The notes beneath the pieces were generated by a model, which saw only the letters and a program-made list of their open reading frames with translations, did not search any database and was not told the origin of the DNA. From Bacillota bacterium (GTDB taxonomy: Bacteria > Bacillota > UBA4882 > UBA8346), in the NCBI GenBank assembly GCA_029974635.1, contig JARKQY010000058.1, positions 62,001 through 126,000 of the forward strand: a stretch of DNA of 64,000 bases, written 5' to 3'. Positions 16,569 through 24,549 of the stretch are shown in pieces. The first letter of the stretch is position 1; the number at the start of each line of letters is the position of its first letter. Position numbers and translations under genes: made by a program.

Positions 16569-17669
16569 GTGTCAAAGATTAAGGTTGGATTGATATACGG
16601 AGGCCGGTCGGGAGAACACGAGGTATCGGTGTTATCCGCCAATTCAGTGATGGCCGCCATGAATCAAGCGAAATACGAAATTTTCCCGATCGGGATCACC
16701 AAGGACGGCCGCTGGCTGCCGGGACAATCTCCGGCGGCGCTGGTTGAAAGCAAGGAATTACAAGTCCGTTTGCTGCCGGATGGTGATTGCATACCGGAGC
16801 CGGATTCGATAATTTGCCTGGAAAACAACCGGGGCAAGTTGCTTTCCGGCCTTTGTGAGACCGTGGATATAATTTTTCCGGTCATGCACGGTCCTTTTGG
16901 CGAGGATGGAACGATCCAAGGCTTGCTAGAGCTGGCAGGAATACCATATGTAGGCGGCGGCGTGCTGGCTTCGGCCGTAGGGATGGATAAAGCGATAATG
17001 AAAGCGGTTTTTAAACAAAAGGGGCTTCCGGTAGGAGATTATTTGAGCTATCTACGGCATGAATGGGAGCAAACTCCGGACCGGGTTATCAAAGAGATCG
17101 AGACCAATTTGGGATATCCTTGTTTTATAAAGCCGGCCAACCTGGGATCAAGCGTGGGAATTTCCAAAGCGCACAACCGCGAAGAATTAGAGTCCGGAAT
17201 GAATCTGGCGGCAAATTACGACCGTAAACTGGTGATTGAGAAGATGTTGGCGGGCCGTGAAATTGAATGCGCCGTATTGGGTAATGATGAACCAATGGCT
17301 TCGGTTCCCGGAGAAATTGTTGCGGGCGCCGAATTCTATGATTATGAGGCAAAATACATCCTTAACAATTCAAAACTAATCATTCCCGCCGAACTGCCGG
17401 AATCCATCGTTGAAAAGGTCCGGGATTATGCAGTAAGGGCATTTAAAGCAATTGATTGCGCCGGATTGGGCAGAGTCGACTTTTTTGTGGAACCGGAAAA
17501 AGAGCGGATATATGTAAATGAAATTAATACCATTCCCGGTTTTACCCGGATCAGTATGTATCCGAAGTTGTGGGAGGCCACGGGCATCAGTTATCCGGAT
17601 CTGATTGACCGTCTTTTGCAGTTGGCTATAGAACGTTATGAGGATAAAAAACGGAATAAAGTGGGGTAA
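16569..17669 (+). CDS. ddl: D-alanine--D-alanine ligase
   Basis: Joins two D-alanines with ATP to form the end of the peptidoglycan stem peptide. The 366-residue ATP-grasp enzyme has GGRSGEHEVSVLSA at the N-terminus, VMHGPFGEDGTIQGLLEL, the Lys of CFIKPANLGSSVGI, and the Mg-binding EINTIPGFTRISMYP near the C-terminus. The Phe in PGFTRISMYP and the general pattern are those of D-Ala-D-Ala rather than D-Ala-D-Lac ligases, but I did not test this. The GTG start at 16569 follows CAGGTGAG. A terminator lies about 100 bases downstream. Confidence 0.95.
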   Translation: MSKIKVGLIYGGRSGEHEVSVLSANSVMAAMNQAKYEIFPIGITKDGRWLPGQSPAALVESKELQVRLLPDGDCIPEPDSIICLENNRGKLLSGLCETVDIIFPVMHGPFGEDGTIQGLLELAGIPYVGGGVLASAVGMDKAIMKAVFKQKGLPVGDYLSYLRHEWEQTPDRVIKEIETNLGYPCFIKPANLGSSVGISKAHNREELESGMNLAANYDRKLVIEKMLAGREIECAVLGNDEPMASVPGEIVAGAEFYDYEAKYILNNSKLIIPAELPESIVEKVRDYAVRAFKAIDCAGLGRVDFFVEPEKERIYVNEINTIPGFTRISMYPKLWEATGISYPDLIDRLLQLAIERYEDKKRNKVG

Positions 17670-17766
17670 AACAGTACAAGCAAGAGAGAAATCAAGCAAT
17701 TTATCAATTCACCACGAATTGCGTTAATGATCACGTAAACCATAAATAATCTGAAGTTAACATTTT

Positions 17767-17800
17767 CCAGGCAGAGCGCTTCGCCTGGTTTTTTGTTTTT
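17767..17800 (+). terminator. Terminator downstream of ddl
   Basis: CCAGGC (17767-17772) and GCCTGG (17783-17788), with GCG/CGC pairing possible inside, are followed by a long T-run. Confidence 0.85.
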
Positions 17801-17853
17801 TATTGAGTTGATAACCCCGGAAACCGGTTAAACTAACGGGGGAGGTTAAATGT

Positions 17854-18600
17854 ATGTGGCAGGTTTTCGCGGATTACCATACGCACACCAAATATTCGCA
17901 CGGAACGGGCACTATTTTGGATAATGCCAAAGAAGCAAAACGGCAAGGATTGGAGATTTTAGGAATAGCGGACCACGGACCGGCAAATTGGGGCCATGTG
18001 GGGACTGCTGATTTAAAGGTATTCCAACGAATTATGGCTGAAACGAAGCGGGTTGAACAAGAAATCGACGGCCTGAAAATATTGGCGGGATGTGAAGCCA
18101 ACATTATAAGTTATGAAGGAGAATTGGATATTCCCCTCGCATTGCAGCGGGAATTGGATCAAGTGCTTGCCGGGTTCCATACCGCGGTCAATCCCAAAAA
18201 CTTGCGGGATGGTATGAAATTTGTTACTGAGCAAGTTTTGGGGCGGTTCAGTTTACGATACCGGCAGAAAGCGAGAAACAATAATACCAAGGCAATCATG
18301 GCAGCGGTTTATCGAAATCAAATTGATATCATCACGCATCCCGGTCTGCATATTAATATTGATACCCCGGAGCTAGCCCGGGCCTGCGTTAAGACCGGAA
18401 CTGCTTTGGAGATAAATGTCAGACACGGTGTAAAATCAATTGAGTTCATCAAGGCAGCCGCCCGTGAAGGAGCCAAGTTTGCCATCGGCAGTGACGCCCA
18501 TCGTCCCGACCGGGTCGGAAAGCTGGCATCCGGAGTAAAAGCGGCCATTACGGCGGGACTTAAACCCGATCAATTGCTGAATGTCCGTGAAAAAACTTGA
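17854..18600 (+). CDS. PHP-domain phosphoesterase
   Basis: A 248-residue polymerase-and-histidinol-phosphatase (PHP) metal-dependent hydrolase. Metal ligands are visible in DYHTHTKYSHG (His10 and His12 of the HxH motif), GIADHGP, LAGCEANI, FHTAVN, ITHPG and IGSDAHR near the C-terminus. Substrate is unknown; related proteins are histidinol phosphatases or YcdX-like phosphatases. It starts at ATG 17854 after GGGGGAGG. A PHP gene just before rapZ-yvcK is a common arrangement in Bacillota, and these three genes probably form one unit. Confidence 0.88.
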   Translation: MWQVFADYHTHTKYSHGTGTILDNAKEAKRQGLEILGIADHGPANWGHVGTADLKVFQRIMAETKRVEQEIDGLKILAGCEANIISYEGELDIPLALQRELDQVLAGFHTAVNPKNLRDGMKFVTEQVLGRFSLRYRQKARNNNTKAIMAAVYRNQIDIITHPGLHINIDTPELARACVKTGTALEINVRHGVKSIEFIKAAAREGAKFAIGSDAHRPDRVGKLASGVKAAITAGLKPDQLLNVREKT

Positions 18601-18701
18601 ATGCTTGACTGGAATCGCAAATTGTTCATGAAAGTTTGCAGGGAAAAATCCATGAAAAGAAGAATATTACTAAATCAATTTTAAAAAAGCGAGTGTTTTT
18701 C

Positions 18702-19571
18702 ATGGAGTCAAGCATCAGGTTTGTAGTAATAACCGGCCTTTCGGGGGCTGGAAAATCCGAGACGATTCGTTGCTTCGAAGATCTCGGGTATTTTTGTGTC
18801 GATAACCTGCCTCCCGTATTAATTCCCAAATTTGCGGAATTATGCGCACAATCGGATGGCCGTATTAATAGGATAGCATTGGTGGTTGACATCCGGGGAG
18901 GCAGCTTTTTCGATGACGTTTTTGATGCGCTGGAGAGTCTTGAGCAAAACGGTTTCAGCTACGAAATTTTATATCTTGAAGCCAAGGAAGAAGTTTTAAT
19001 ACGGCGTTTTAAAGAAAGCCGGCGCAGACATCCCCTCTCGGAGACAGGAGGAATCGCCGAGGGAATTCATGCCGAAAGTGCGCGGCTGGAGGAGATCCGG
19101 GGTAAAGCGACCAGGATTATCGATACCACGGATATATCGGTACGGGAACTCCATGAGTCAATAAATCAATACTACGGGGAGTTGCCGGAGCAGGAAAAAA
19201 TGCTGGTTACCATTGTTTCTTTCGGGTTTAAAAACGGCATTCCGCTAGACGCCGATTTGGTCTTCGATGTCCGTTTCCTGCCGAATCCCCATTACGTCGA
19301 CTCTCTCCGGGCGCTTAACGGCAATCAAGCGGAAGTCTCCAATTATGTGTTAAAATGGCCGATTACCCTGCGGTTTTTGGCAAAATTATATGATTTTGTA
19401 GAATTTCTGGGACCCCATTATGTCAAAGAAGGGAAAGCCAACCTGATTATTGGTATTGGCTGCACCGGTGGACAGCACCGCTCCATCACTGTTGCCAATA
19501 AACTGGGGGATTATTTACGAACCAAAGGATACCGGGTGGTTACCTATCACCGGGATGTTGATCGCCGTTAA
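18702..19571 (+). CDS. rapZ: RNase adapter / nucleotide-binding protein RapZ (YvcJ)
   Basis: An ATP/GTP-binding protein; the E. coli orthologue guides RNase E to the sRNA GlmZ, while YvcJ in Bacillus affects competence. It has a Walker A motif GLSGAGKS (12-19), DNLPP, and in the C-terminal domain FGFKNGIP, FDVRFLPNP and IGIGCTGGQHRS. The ATG at 18702 gives the usual N-terminus ahead of RFVVITGLSG; a TTG at 18636 would add 22 atypical residues. It follows the PHP gene by about 100 bases and precedes yvcK by 100 bases. Confidence 0.94.
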   Translation: MESSIRFVVITGLSGAGKSETIRCFEDLGYFCVDNLPPVLIPKFAELCAQSDGRINRIALVVDIRGGSFFDDVFDALESLEQNGFSYEILYLEAKEEVLIRRFKESRRRHPLSETGGIAEGIHAESARLEEIRGKATRIIDTTDISVRELHESINQYYGELPEQEKMLVTIVSFGFKNGIPLDADLVFDVRFLPNPHYVDSLRALNGNQAEVSNYVLKWPITLRFLAKLYDFVEFLGPHYVKEGKANLIIGIGCTGGQHRSITVANKLGDYLRTKGYRVVTYHRDVDRR

Positions 19572-19671
19572 TTTTTGGTGTAAAATTAAATGTTCCGGGC
19601 AAAAAATGATGTATGATGAGCAGATCTTCGTTTATCTATAAAAATAACCGGGGAAAAAGGGGTTATAGCGA

Positions 19672-20754
19672 TTGTTCTCCAATGCAAATCTTCAACACCG
19701 GGGCATGCGGAATAACGGGCCGAAAATTGTGGTTATTGGCGGAGGTACCGGATTAGGTACAATTTTAAGAGGGCTCAAGCAACTCACGGCGCATTTAACG
19801 GCAATTGTTGCAGTGGGGGATGACGGGGGAAGCTCGGGCCGCTTGCGCCGGGAGTTTGGCATTTTACCTCCCGGTGATATCCGGAGCTGTTTGGTGGCAA
19901 TGGCCAACTTGGAACCGCTGATGGAGCGCCTGATGCAGTACCGGTTCAGCGGAGATTCCCCCTTGGCAGGCCATAATTTCGGCAATCTATTTTTAGCGGC
20001 AATGACTGATATTACAGGGGATTTTGAAGCGGCTATCAAAGAGTCCAGCAAAGTTTTGGCTGTCAGCGGTCAAGTTTTGCCCGCGACGTTGGAAAATGTT
20101 ATCTTAAAAGCCGAGTTGGCCGATGGCGGTTTCGTTTATGGGGAGAGTAAAATCTCGCGTTCTAAAACGCCTATTCGGCGGTTGTATATTGAGCCGGAAA
20201 ACAGCCGGCCGGTTCCAGAGGCTCTCAATGCCATTAAAGAGGCGGATGTAATCATTATTGGGCCAGGAAGCTTATATACCAGCATCATCCCTAATTTATT
20301 AGTGAAAGAAATTGCGGATACTATTAAAAAAGCTCCGGCTCTTAAAATTTATATCTGTAATGCCATGACTCAACCGGGCGAAACTGATAACTACACTGCC
20401 AGTGATCATATAAAAGCAATTATTGATCATAGCGGCGAAGGTTTGATGGATATTGTCCTGGTGAATACCGAACCCATTCCTCCTGAAACGGTGGAACGTT
20501 ACAAACTGGAGGGTGGGCAACCTGTTTTGGCCGATTTTGATAAAATTCAAAGTCTCGGAGTTACTCCGCTGGGAGCCAAAATTATTGCCAAATCCAGTGT
20601 CATCAGGCATGACGCGGCAAAACTGACCCGGATGATTTATCAGCTATCCCGGACTCAAAAGATCGGTATCAGTTTCGGCAAGGCATTTACCCGACAACTA
20701 TTCCGGTTTGTCAAAAGTATATCCGGGTTTTTGTTGGTTAAATTCATTAAATAA
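19672..20754 (+). CDS. yvcK: Gluconeogenesis/cell-morphology factor YvcK (GlmR, CofD-like)
   Basis: A UDP-GlcNAc-binding protein of the CofD-like superfamily, needed for growth on gluconeogenic carbon and linked to cell-wall precursor supply. The 360-residue protein has IVVIGGGTGLGTILRGLK, VGDDGGSSGRLR, LPPGDIRSCL and IIGPGSLYTSIIPNLLV. A TTG at 19672 after AAAAGGGG is the likely start. In most Bacillota whiA follows yvcK; here no whiA is found downstream and flagellar genes begin instead. The C-terminus is about 30 residues longer and hydrophobic. Confidence 0.93.
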   Translation: MFSNANLQHRGMRNNGPKIVVIGGGTGLGTILRGLKQLTAHLTAIVAVGDDGGSSGRLRREFGILPPGDIRSCLVAMANLEPLMERLMQYRFSGDSPLAGHNFGNLFLAAMTDITGDFEAAIKESSKVLAVSGQVLPATLENVILKAELADGGFVYGESKISRSKTPIRRLYIEPENSRPVPEALNAIKEADVIIIGPGSLYTSIIPNLLVKEIADTIKKAPALKIYICNAMTQPGETDNYTASDHIKAIIDHSGEGLMDIVLVNTEPIPPETVERYKLEGGQPVLADFDKIQSLGVTPLGAKIIAKSSVIRHDAAKLTRMIYQLSRTQKIGISFGKAFTRQLFRFVKSISGFLLVKFIK

Positions 20755-21095
20755 TAGCACGAAAACGGTTATGAGGCTCCTAAGACCAAAGTTTTTGTCA
20801 AACATGGAAGGAGAAACGAAATAAACACCGTCAAGCGGGTTAAAGAGTTTTTTAGACGGGATTTAATTGAATTAAAAATTTATACTTCCGCTTTTGACTT
20901 TCCTTTATAAAAATCCCCTTAATCCTGTCCAGTTACCTTCTTTTGGACCTATTAAATTCACAAACTCAGTTTCTAGACGGGATTTACAGGATTTAATAGA
21001 ATAAATCATTTTAGGTAATTTTTTTTTGTAAAAATTTAATCGTAAATCTTTTCGGGGGATCTTCCGATACATATATAAAGTAGTGAAAAGGAGGT
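20755..21095. repeat. Spacer with AGACGGGATTTA repeats
   Basis: The 340-base spacer between yvcK and flgF has no recognisable gene. It carries a direct repeat TAGACGGGATTTA at 20853-20865 and 20974-20986, the second running on into CAGGATTTAATAGAAT, and an inverted relative at 20907-20932 (AATCCCCTTAATCCTGTCC). Such ACAGGATTTA-type text recurs in spacers of many bacteria. No clear promoter was identified. Confidence 0.45.
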
Positions 21096-21101
21096 GTGAA
21101 A

Positions 21102-21824
21102 TTGTTAAGAGGCCTTTATACATCAGCTACCGGGATGGTCGCGGAAATCGACCGGCAGAATGTGATTGCCAACAATCTTGCCAATGTCAACACGGTAGGT
21201 TTTAAAAAGGACAATGTGACTACAACTCCTTTTGCGGAACTTTTTTTGAACGCCTATAATAAAAGAGGAGTGGCACCCATCGGAAGATTGGGCTTGGGAG
21301 TGGAAGCCGTAACCCAATATGTGAATTTTACCAATGGTCCGGTGCACGTTACCAATAATCCAGCGGATTTGGCAATTCACGGTTCCGGCTTGTTTGCAGT
21401 GGAAACTCCCAATGGGATAAAATACCAGCGGGCCGGGAACTTTGTAATTGACAGGGATCGTTACTTGGTAACTCAGGAAGGAAATCGAGTGCTTGGGGAA
21501 AATGGTCCCGTACAATTGGAAGGAGACTTTCATATAACCGAAGACGGTTTGATTACGCAAGGGCAAGGTGTGGTAAACCGGTTGCAGATATTCAGCACTG
21601 ATGGAATGGTGAAAATGGGCGAATATCTCTATACCAGCGAAAATCCCATACCGGCCGAAAATTATCAAATTGTTCAAGGGGCGTTGGAACACTCCAATAT
21701 CAATACCGTATATGAAATGGTGCAAATGATTACCGCTACCCGAAATTATGAATCCAATCAGAAAGCCTTAATAGCTCACGATGATACTCTGGGTAAAGCT
21801 GTTAACGAATTAGCCCGGGCTTAA
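21102..21824 (+). CDS. flgF: Flagellar basal-body rod protein FlgF
   Basis: A proximal rod component of the flagellar axis, exported by the flagellar type III system. The 240-residue protein has the rod signature LRGLYTSATGM at the start, NNLANVNTVGFKK, a central DLAIHGSGLFAVETP, and the C-terminal heptad motif EMVQMITATRNYESNQKAL. It is shorter than the second rod protein and begins LRGLYTS, so I assign FlgF. TTG at 21102, seven bases after AGGAGG, is preferred to the GTG at 21096, which is too close to that site. It heads a flagellar rod/ring cluster. Confidence 0.88.
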   Translation: MLRGLYTSATGMVAEIDRQNVIANNLANVNTVGFKKDNVTTTPFAELFLNAYNKRGVAPIGRLGLGVEAVTQYVNFTNGPVHVTNNPADLAIHGSGLFAVETPNGIKYQRAGNFVIDRDRYLVTQEGNRVLGENGPVQLEGDFHITEDGLITQGQGVVNRLQIFSTDGMVKMGEYLYTSENPIPAENYQIVQGALEHSNINTVYEMVQMITATRNYESNQKALIAHDDTLGKAVNELARA

Positions 21825-21861
21825 AACCAGGCAAACACTTTTTAAATAACTGAATATGACT

Positions 21862-22021
21862 GGCAGTTGAAGTAACCGGACCGCTTGCGGGGGTTAACGA
21901 AAGATCGAACGAAAGAGATCTTTCCACTGTCAAACCAGCTGAATGATGAAAGCTTTCTTTCTGTTCAGCCATGTTTATTATACTTCAACTGTCCAATTTT
22001 AAAAATTTTGGACAGTTTTTT
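21862..22021 (+). promoter_or_regulatory. Attenuator-like structured RNA upstream of flgG
   Basis: A 13-bp stem P1 (21862-21874 with 21981-21993) closes three hairpins: P2 (21874-21895, AACC/GGTT with inner CCGC/GCGG), P3 (GAAAGATC/GATCTTTC, 21899-21924) and P4 (GCTGAA/TTCAGC with inner GAAAG/CTTTC, 21938-21969). The 3' strand of P1 overlaps the 5' strand of a terminator, AACTGTCCAA pairing with TTGGACAGTT before a T-run (21987-22021). P1 and the terminator are therefore mutually exclusive, as in riboswitches. No known class fits. Confidence 0.6.
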
Positions 22022-22088
22022 ATTTCCTTCGATATTTATTTAAATAATTTATTTAAATATAATTGGTTTTGATTAGGAGGCTTTGCCA

Positions 22089-22880
22089 ATGATAAGAGCT
22101 TTATGGACTGCAGGAACCGGAATGATAGCGCAACAAACCAATATTGACACCATATCCAATAATCTCTCCAACGTGAATACGGTTGGGTTTAAAAAGGTTA
22201 GAGCCGAATTTGAGGATTTACTTTATCAGACGTTGCGGGCTCCCGGTAATTCCGCCCTTGGTACTCCCGGCCAACTTCCAACTGGATTACAAGTCGGTCT
22301 CGGCGCAAGGTTGGCAGCCACCAACCGTTTGTTTAGCCAAGGAAGCGCCCAGCAAACAGGTAATCCATTCGATTTAATGGTGGAAGGCGACGGGTTTTTT
22401 CAAGTTCAGCTCGTTGATGGGCGGATAGCCTACACCCGCGGCGGCAATTTTAAGGTCGATGGCGAAGGCCGGCTACTGGACAATGAAGGAAATTATGTAG
22501 TCCCGGAGATCACGATTCCAGATGGCAGCGCCGATTTGAGTATATCTCAGGATGGAACCATAACGGTGGTATTACCTGGTGAAAACGTTCCAACGGAGAT
22601 CGGGAGGTTTGAATTGGTCAGGTTTATTAATCCGGCAGGTTTGCTGCCGATGGGACGGAATCTATTTGTCCAATCCAGTTCATCCGGTGAACCGGTAATT
22701 GCCACGCCGGGAACTGAAGGGCTTGGGACCATTATTCAGGGCGCATTGGAAATGTCAAATGTGCAGATCGTTGAAGAGATGGTGAACATGATTGTAGCCC
22801 AACGGGCCTATGATGTGAATTCAAAAGCAGTCCAAGCATCTGATGAAATGCTCCAAGTCGCCAATAATTTACGCCGTTAG
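22089..22880 (+). CDS. flgG: Flagellar distal rod protein FlgG
   Basis: Distal rod subunit on which the L and P rings assemble. The 263-residue protein has IRALWTAGTGMIAQQ, NNLSNVNTVGFKK, RLFSQGSAQQTGNPFDLMVEGDGFF and the C-terminal motif QIVEEMVNMIVAQRAYDVNS, all typical of FlgG, and the family length. ATG 22089 lies eight bases after AGGAGG; the TTG two codons earlier is too close to it. Transcription into flgG must pass the terminator-like structure at 21987-22021, so its expression may be controlled separately from flgF. Confidence 0.95.
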   Translation: MIRALWTAGTGMIAQQTNIDTISNNLSNVNTVGFKKVRAEFEDLLYQTLRAPGNSALGTPGQLPTGLQVGLGARLAATNRLFSQGSAQQTGNPFDLMVEGDGFFQVQLVDGRIAYTRGGNFKVDGEGRLLDNEGNYVVPEITIPDGSADLSISQDGTITVVLPGENVPTEIGRFELVRFINPAGLLPMGRNLFVQSSSSGEPVIATPGTEGLGTIIQGALEMSNVQIVEEMVNMIVAQRAYDVNSKAVQASDEMLQVANNLRR

Positions 22881-22893
22881 AGGTAGATTTGTG

Positions 22894-23865
22894 ATGATTG
22901 GTCTTAGAAAGACTGTTTTTCTCATTTTGATGATGATGATTGTGTCAGGAGTAACACTGGCGGGTAATCACCAGTCGGCTCTTATTCTTGAAATTCCCGC
23001 CAGTATTGTAGTGCCGGGTCCGGGGCTAAGATTAGGAGATTTAGGAACCATTCACGGAGGAACACCAGCGGACCGCGAAGATTTAATGAGTGTCAGTTTG
23101 GGGTCCGCTCCGCTTCCCGGACAAGTCCGGACTTTCAACCGCAGTTATTTGATGCAAATTATACAGCAGCACCAATTTCGGAAGGAAGTGGTGCTGCAAA
23201 TGGGGGAACAGGTCGAAGTACGGGTTGCAGCGGTTTGTATTGGAGCCCGGGATTTTGAGACGGTTATTGCCAACATACTTCCGCCCAAAAAACCGGGGAT
23301 TATTAAAAGGTGGATCGAAATCCGCAATTTACCTCCCGAAATCTGGGTGGAGAAGGATGCGCAATGGAAGCTGGAGGCTTCCGTCATGGGGAATTTTCCG
23401 GAAGCCGGAACAGTGTTGTTTAAACTAACGTTATCAGGGCTTGGAGCACATAACCGGATCTTTAATATTAGCGGAAAATTGCATCAGACTGCCCTACTAT
23501 ACCGGGCGGTCCGGGATATTCCCCGCAAAGAGAAACTAGAACGTGTGGATTTCGAGGCTGTTGAGACGGAGTTAGTAAATGGCCGCGAATATACCGGTGA
23601 AATAACCGGAAAAATCCGGGCCACCAAGTTAATCCGCCGTGGGGAAATTTTGCGGACCGAATTTTTTGAAACGGTTCCTTTGGTACATAAAGACCATGAA
23701 GTTCAGGTCATTGTGAAGGGCAATTCAATAGAGATACGGACATTTGGTACCGCTAAGAAAGATGGTTGGCTGGGAGATGAAATTCAGGTCGTCAACCGTT
23801 CCAGTAAAAAAATATTTCGGGCTAGGGTTATTGGCGAAGAAATGGTGGAGGTGATTTTGCGATGA
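22894..23865 (+). CDS. flgA: Flagellar P-ring assembly chaperone FlgA
   Basis: A periplasmic chaperone for P-ring (FlgI) assembly. A signal peptide (about 5-25) leads into a domain of about 200 residues and a C-terminal SAF-type domain with RDIPRKEKLERVDFE, ATKLIRRGEILRTEFFE and GDEIQVVNRSSKKIFRARVIG, the typical FlgA ending. The ATG at 22894 is preferred to the frame's upstream starts inside flgG; a GTG directly before it is an alternative. It overlaps flgH by four bases. FlgA is expected only where there is a P ring and so points to a cell with an outer membrane. Confidence 0.88.
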   Translation: MIGLRKTVFLILMMMIVSGVTLAGNHQSALILEIPASIVVPGPGLRLGDLGTIHGGTPADREDLMSVSLGSAPLPGQVRTFNRSYLMQIIQQHQFRKEVVLQMGEQVEVRVAAVCIGARDFETVIANILPPKKPGIIKRWIEIRNLPPEIWVEKDAQWKLEASVMGNFPEAGTVLFKLTLSGLGAHNRIFNISGKLHQTALLYRAVRDIPRKEKLERVDFEAVETELVNGREYTGEITGKIRATKLIRRGEILRTEFFETVPLVHKDHEVQVIVKGNSIEIRTFGTAKKDGWLGDEIQVVNRSSKKIFRARVIGEEMVEVILR

Positions 23866-24446
23866 AAAGAATGATAGTAACAATCATATTGGCATTCATA
23901 GGGTTGTTTATCATACAATCAGCAGTTTTTGGAGATTCTTTATGGACTAGCAGCAGTAGTTCGTTATACAGTTCAAAACAACGCAACTTTGAAGTTGGCG
24001 ATTTAATCACAATATTAATTGTCGAGCAGGCAACTGCCTCGCAGCAGGCTGAAACCAAAAGTAACGAAGGCGGTAAAGTATCTGCCACCGCAGGCACCGG
24101 CTGGTTGAACTTTATTCCTAATGTGGGAACCGGTTGGGATGTTGGTTCCAACGGCAAAGGAACGACAACCAGGGGCGGAAGCTTGAAAGCTACGATTTCA
24201 GTTCAGGTAAAAGATATCTATCCTAATGGAATTCTGGTGTTGGAAGGCCGGCAAGTGATACGGGTCAACAAGGAAGAGCAGATAATTATCATTACCGGTA
24301 ATGTTAGGTCCGATGATATATCCACGGATAATATGGTCTATTCAACGCGGATTGCCAATGCAATTATCGAGTTTCAAGGAAAAGGCTCAGTTGGTGACTC
24401 GCAGTCGCCGGGTATTCTAGCTAAAATTTTTCATTGGCTGTTTTAG
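23862..24446 (+). CDS. flgH: Flagellar L-ring protein FlgH
   Basis: Forms the outer-membrane ring bushing of the flagellum. The 194-residue protein has a signal peptide (about 3-24), then FEVGDLITILIVEQATASQQAET, LKATISVQVKDIYPNGILVLEG and IITGNVRSDDISTDN, the FlgH core. Enteric FlgH is a lipoprotein with an N-terminal Cys; here the cleavage region reads SAVFGDSLW and there is no cysteine anywhere in the protein, so it cannot be lipidated that way. The gene overlaps flgA by four bases and is followed by a 100-base AT-rich spacer before flgI. Confidence 0.93.
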   Translation: MKRMIVTIILAFIGLFIIQSAVFGDSLWTSSSSSLYSSKQRNFEVGDLITILIVEQATASQQAETKSNEGGKVSATAGTGWLNFIPNVGTGWDVGSNGKGTTTRGGSLKATISVQVKDIYPNGILVLEGRQVIRVNKEEQIIIITGNVRSDDISTDNMVYSTRIANAIIEFQGKGSVGDSQSPGILAKIFHWLF

Positions 24447-24549
24447 ATGAAAACGGTTATTAGTTATTGGTCATTAGAAATGAGAGAACAGAGAACTAGA
24501 AATTATAAACTAGAGAACTAATTATAGTTAGCGATGGTGGGTGAAACTG

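Noticed and set aside
21862-22021. c-di-GMP riboswitch upstream of flgG
   Set aside because: The GEMM-I and GEMM-II core motifs are absent; kept as an unclassified structured element instead.
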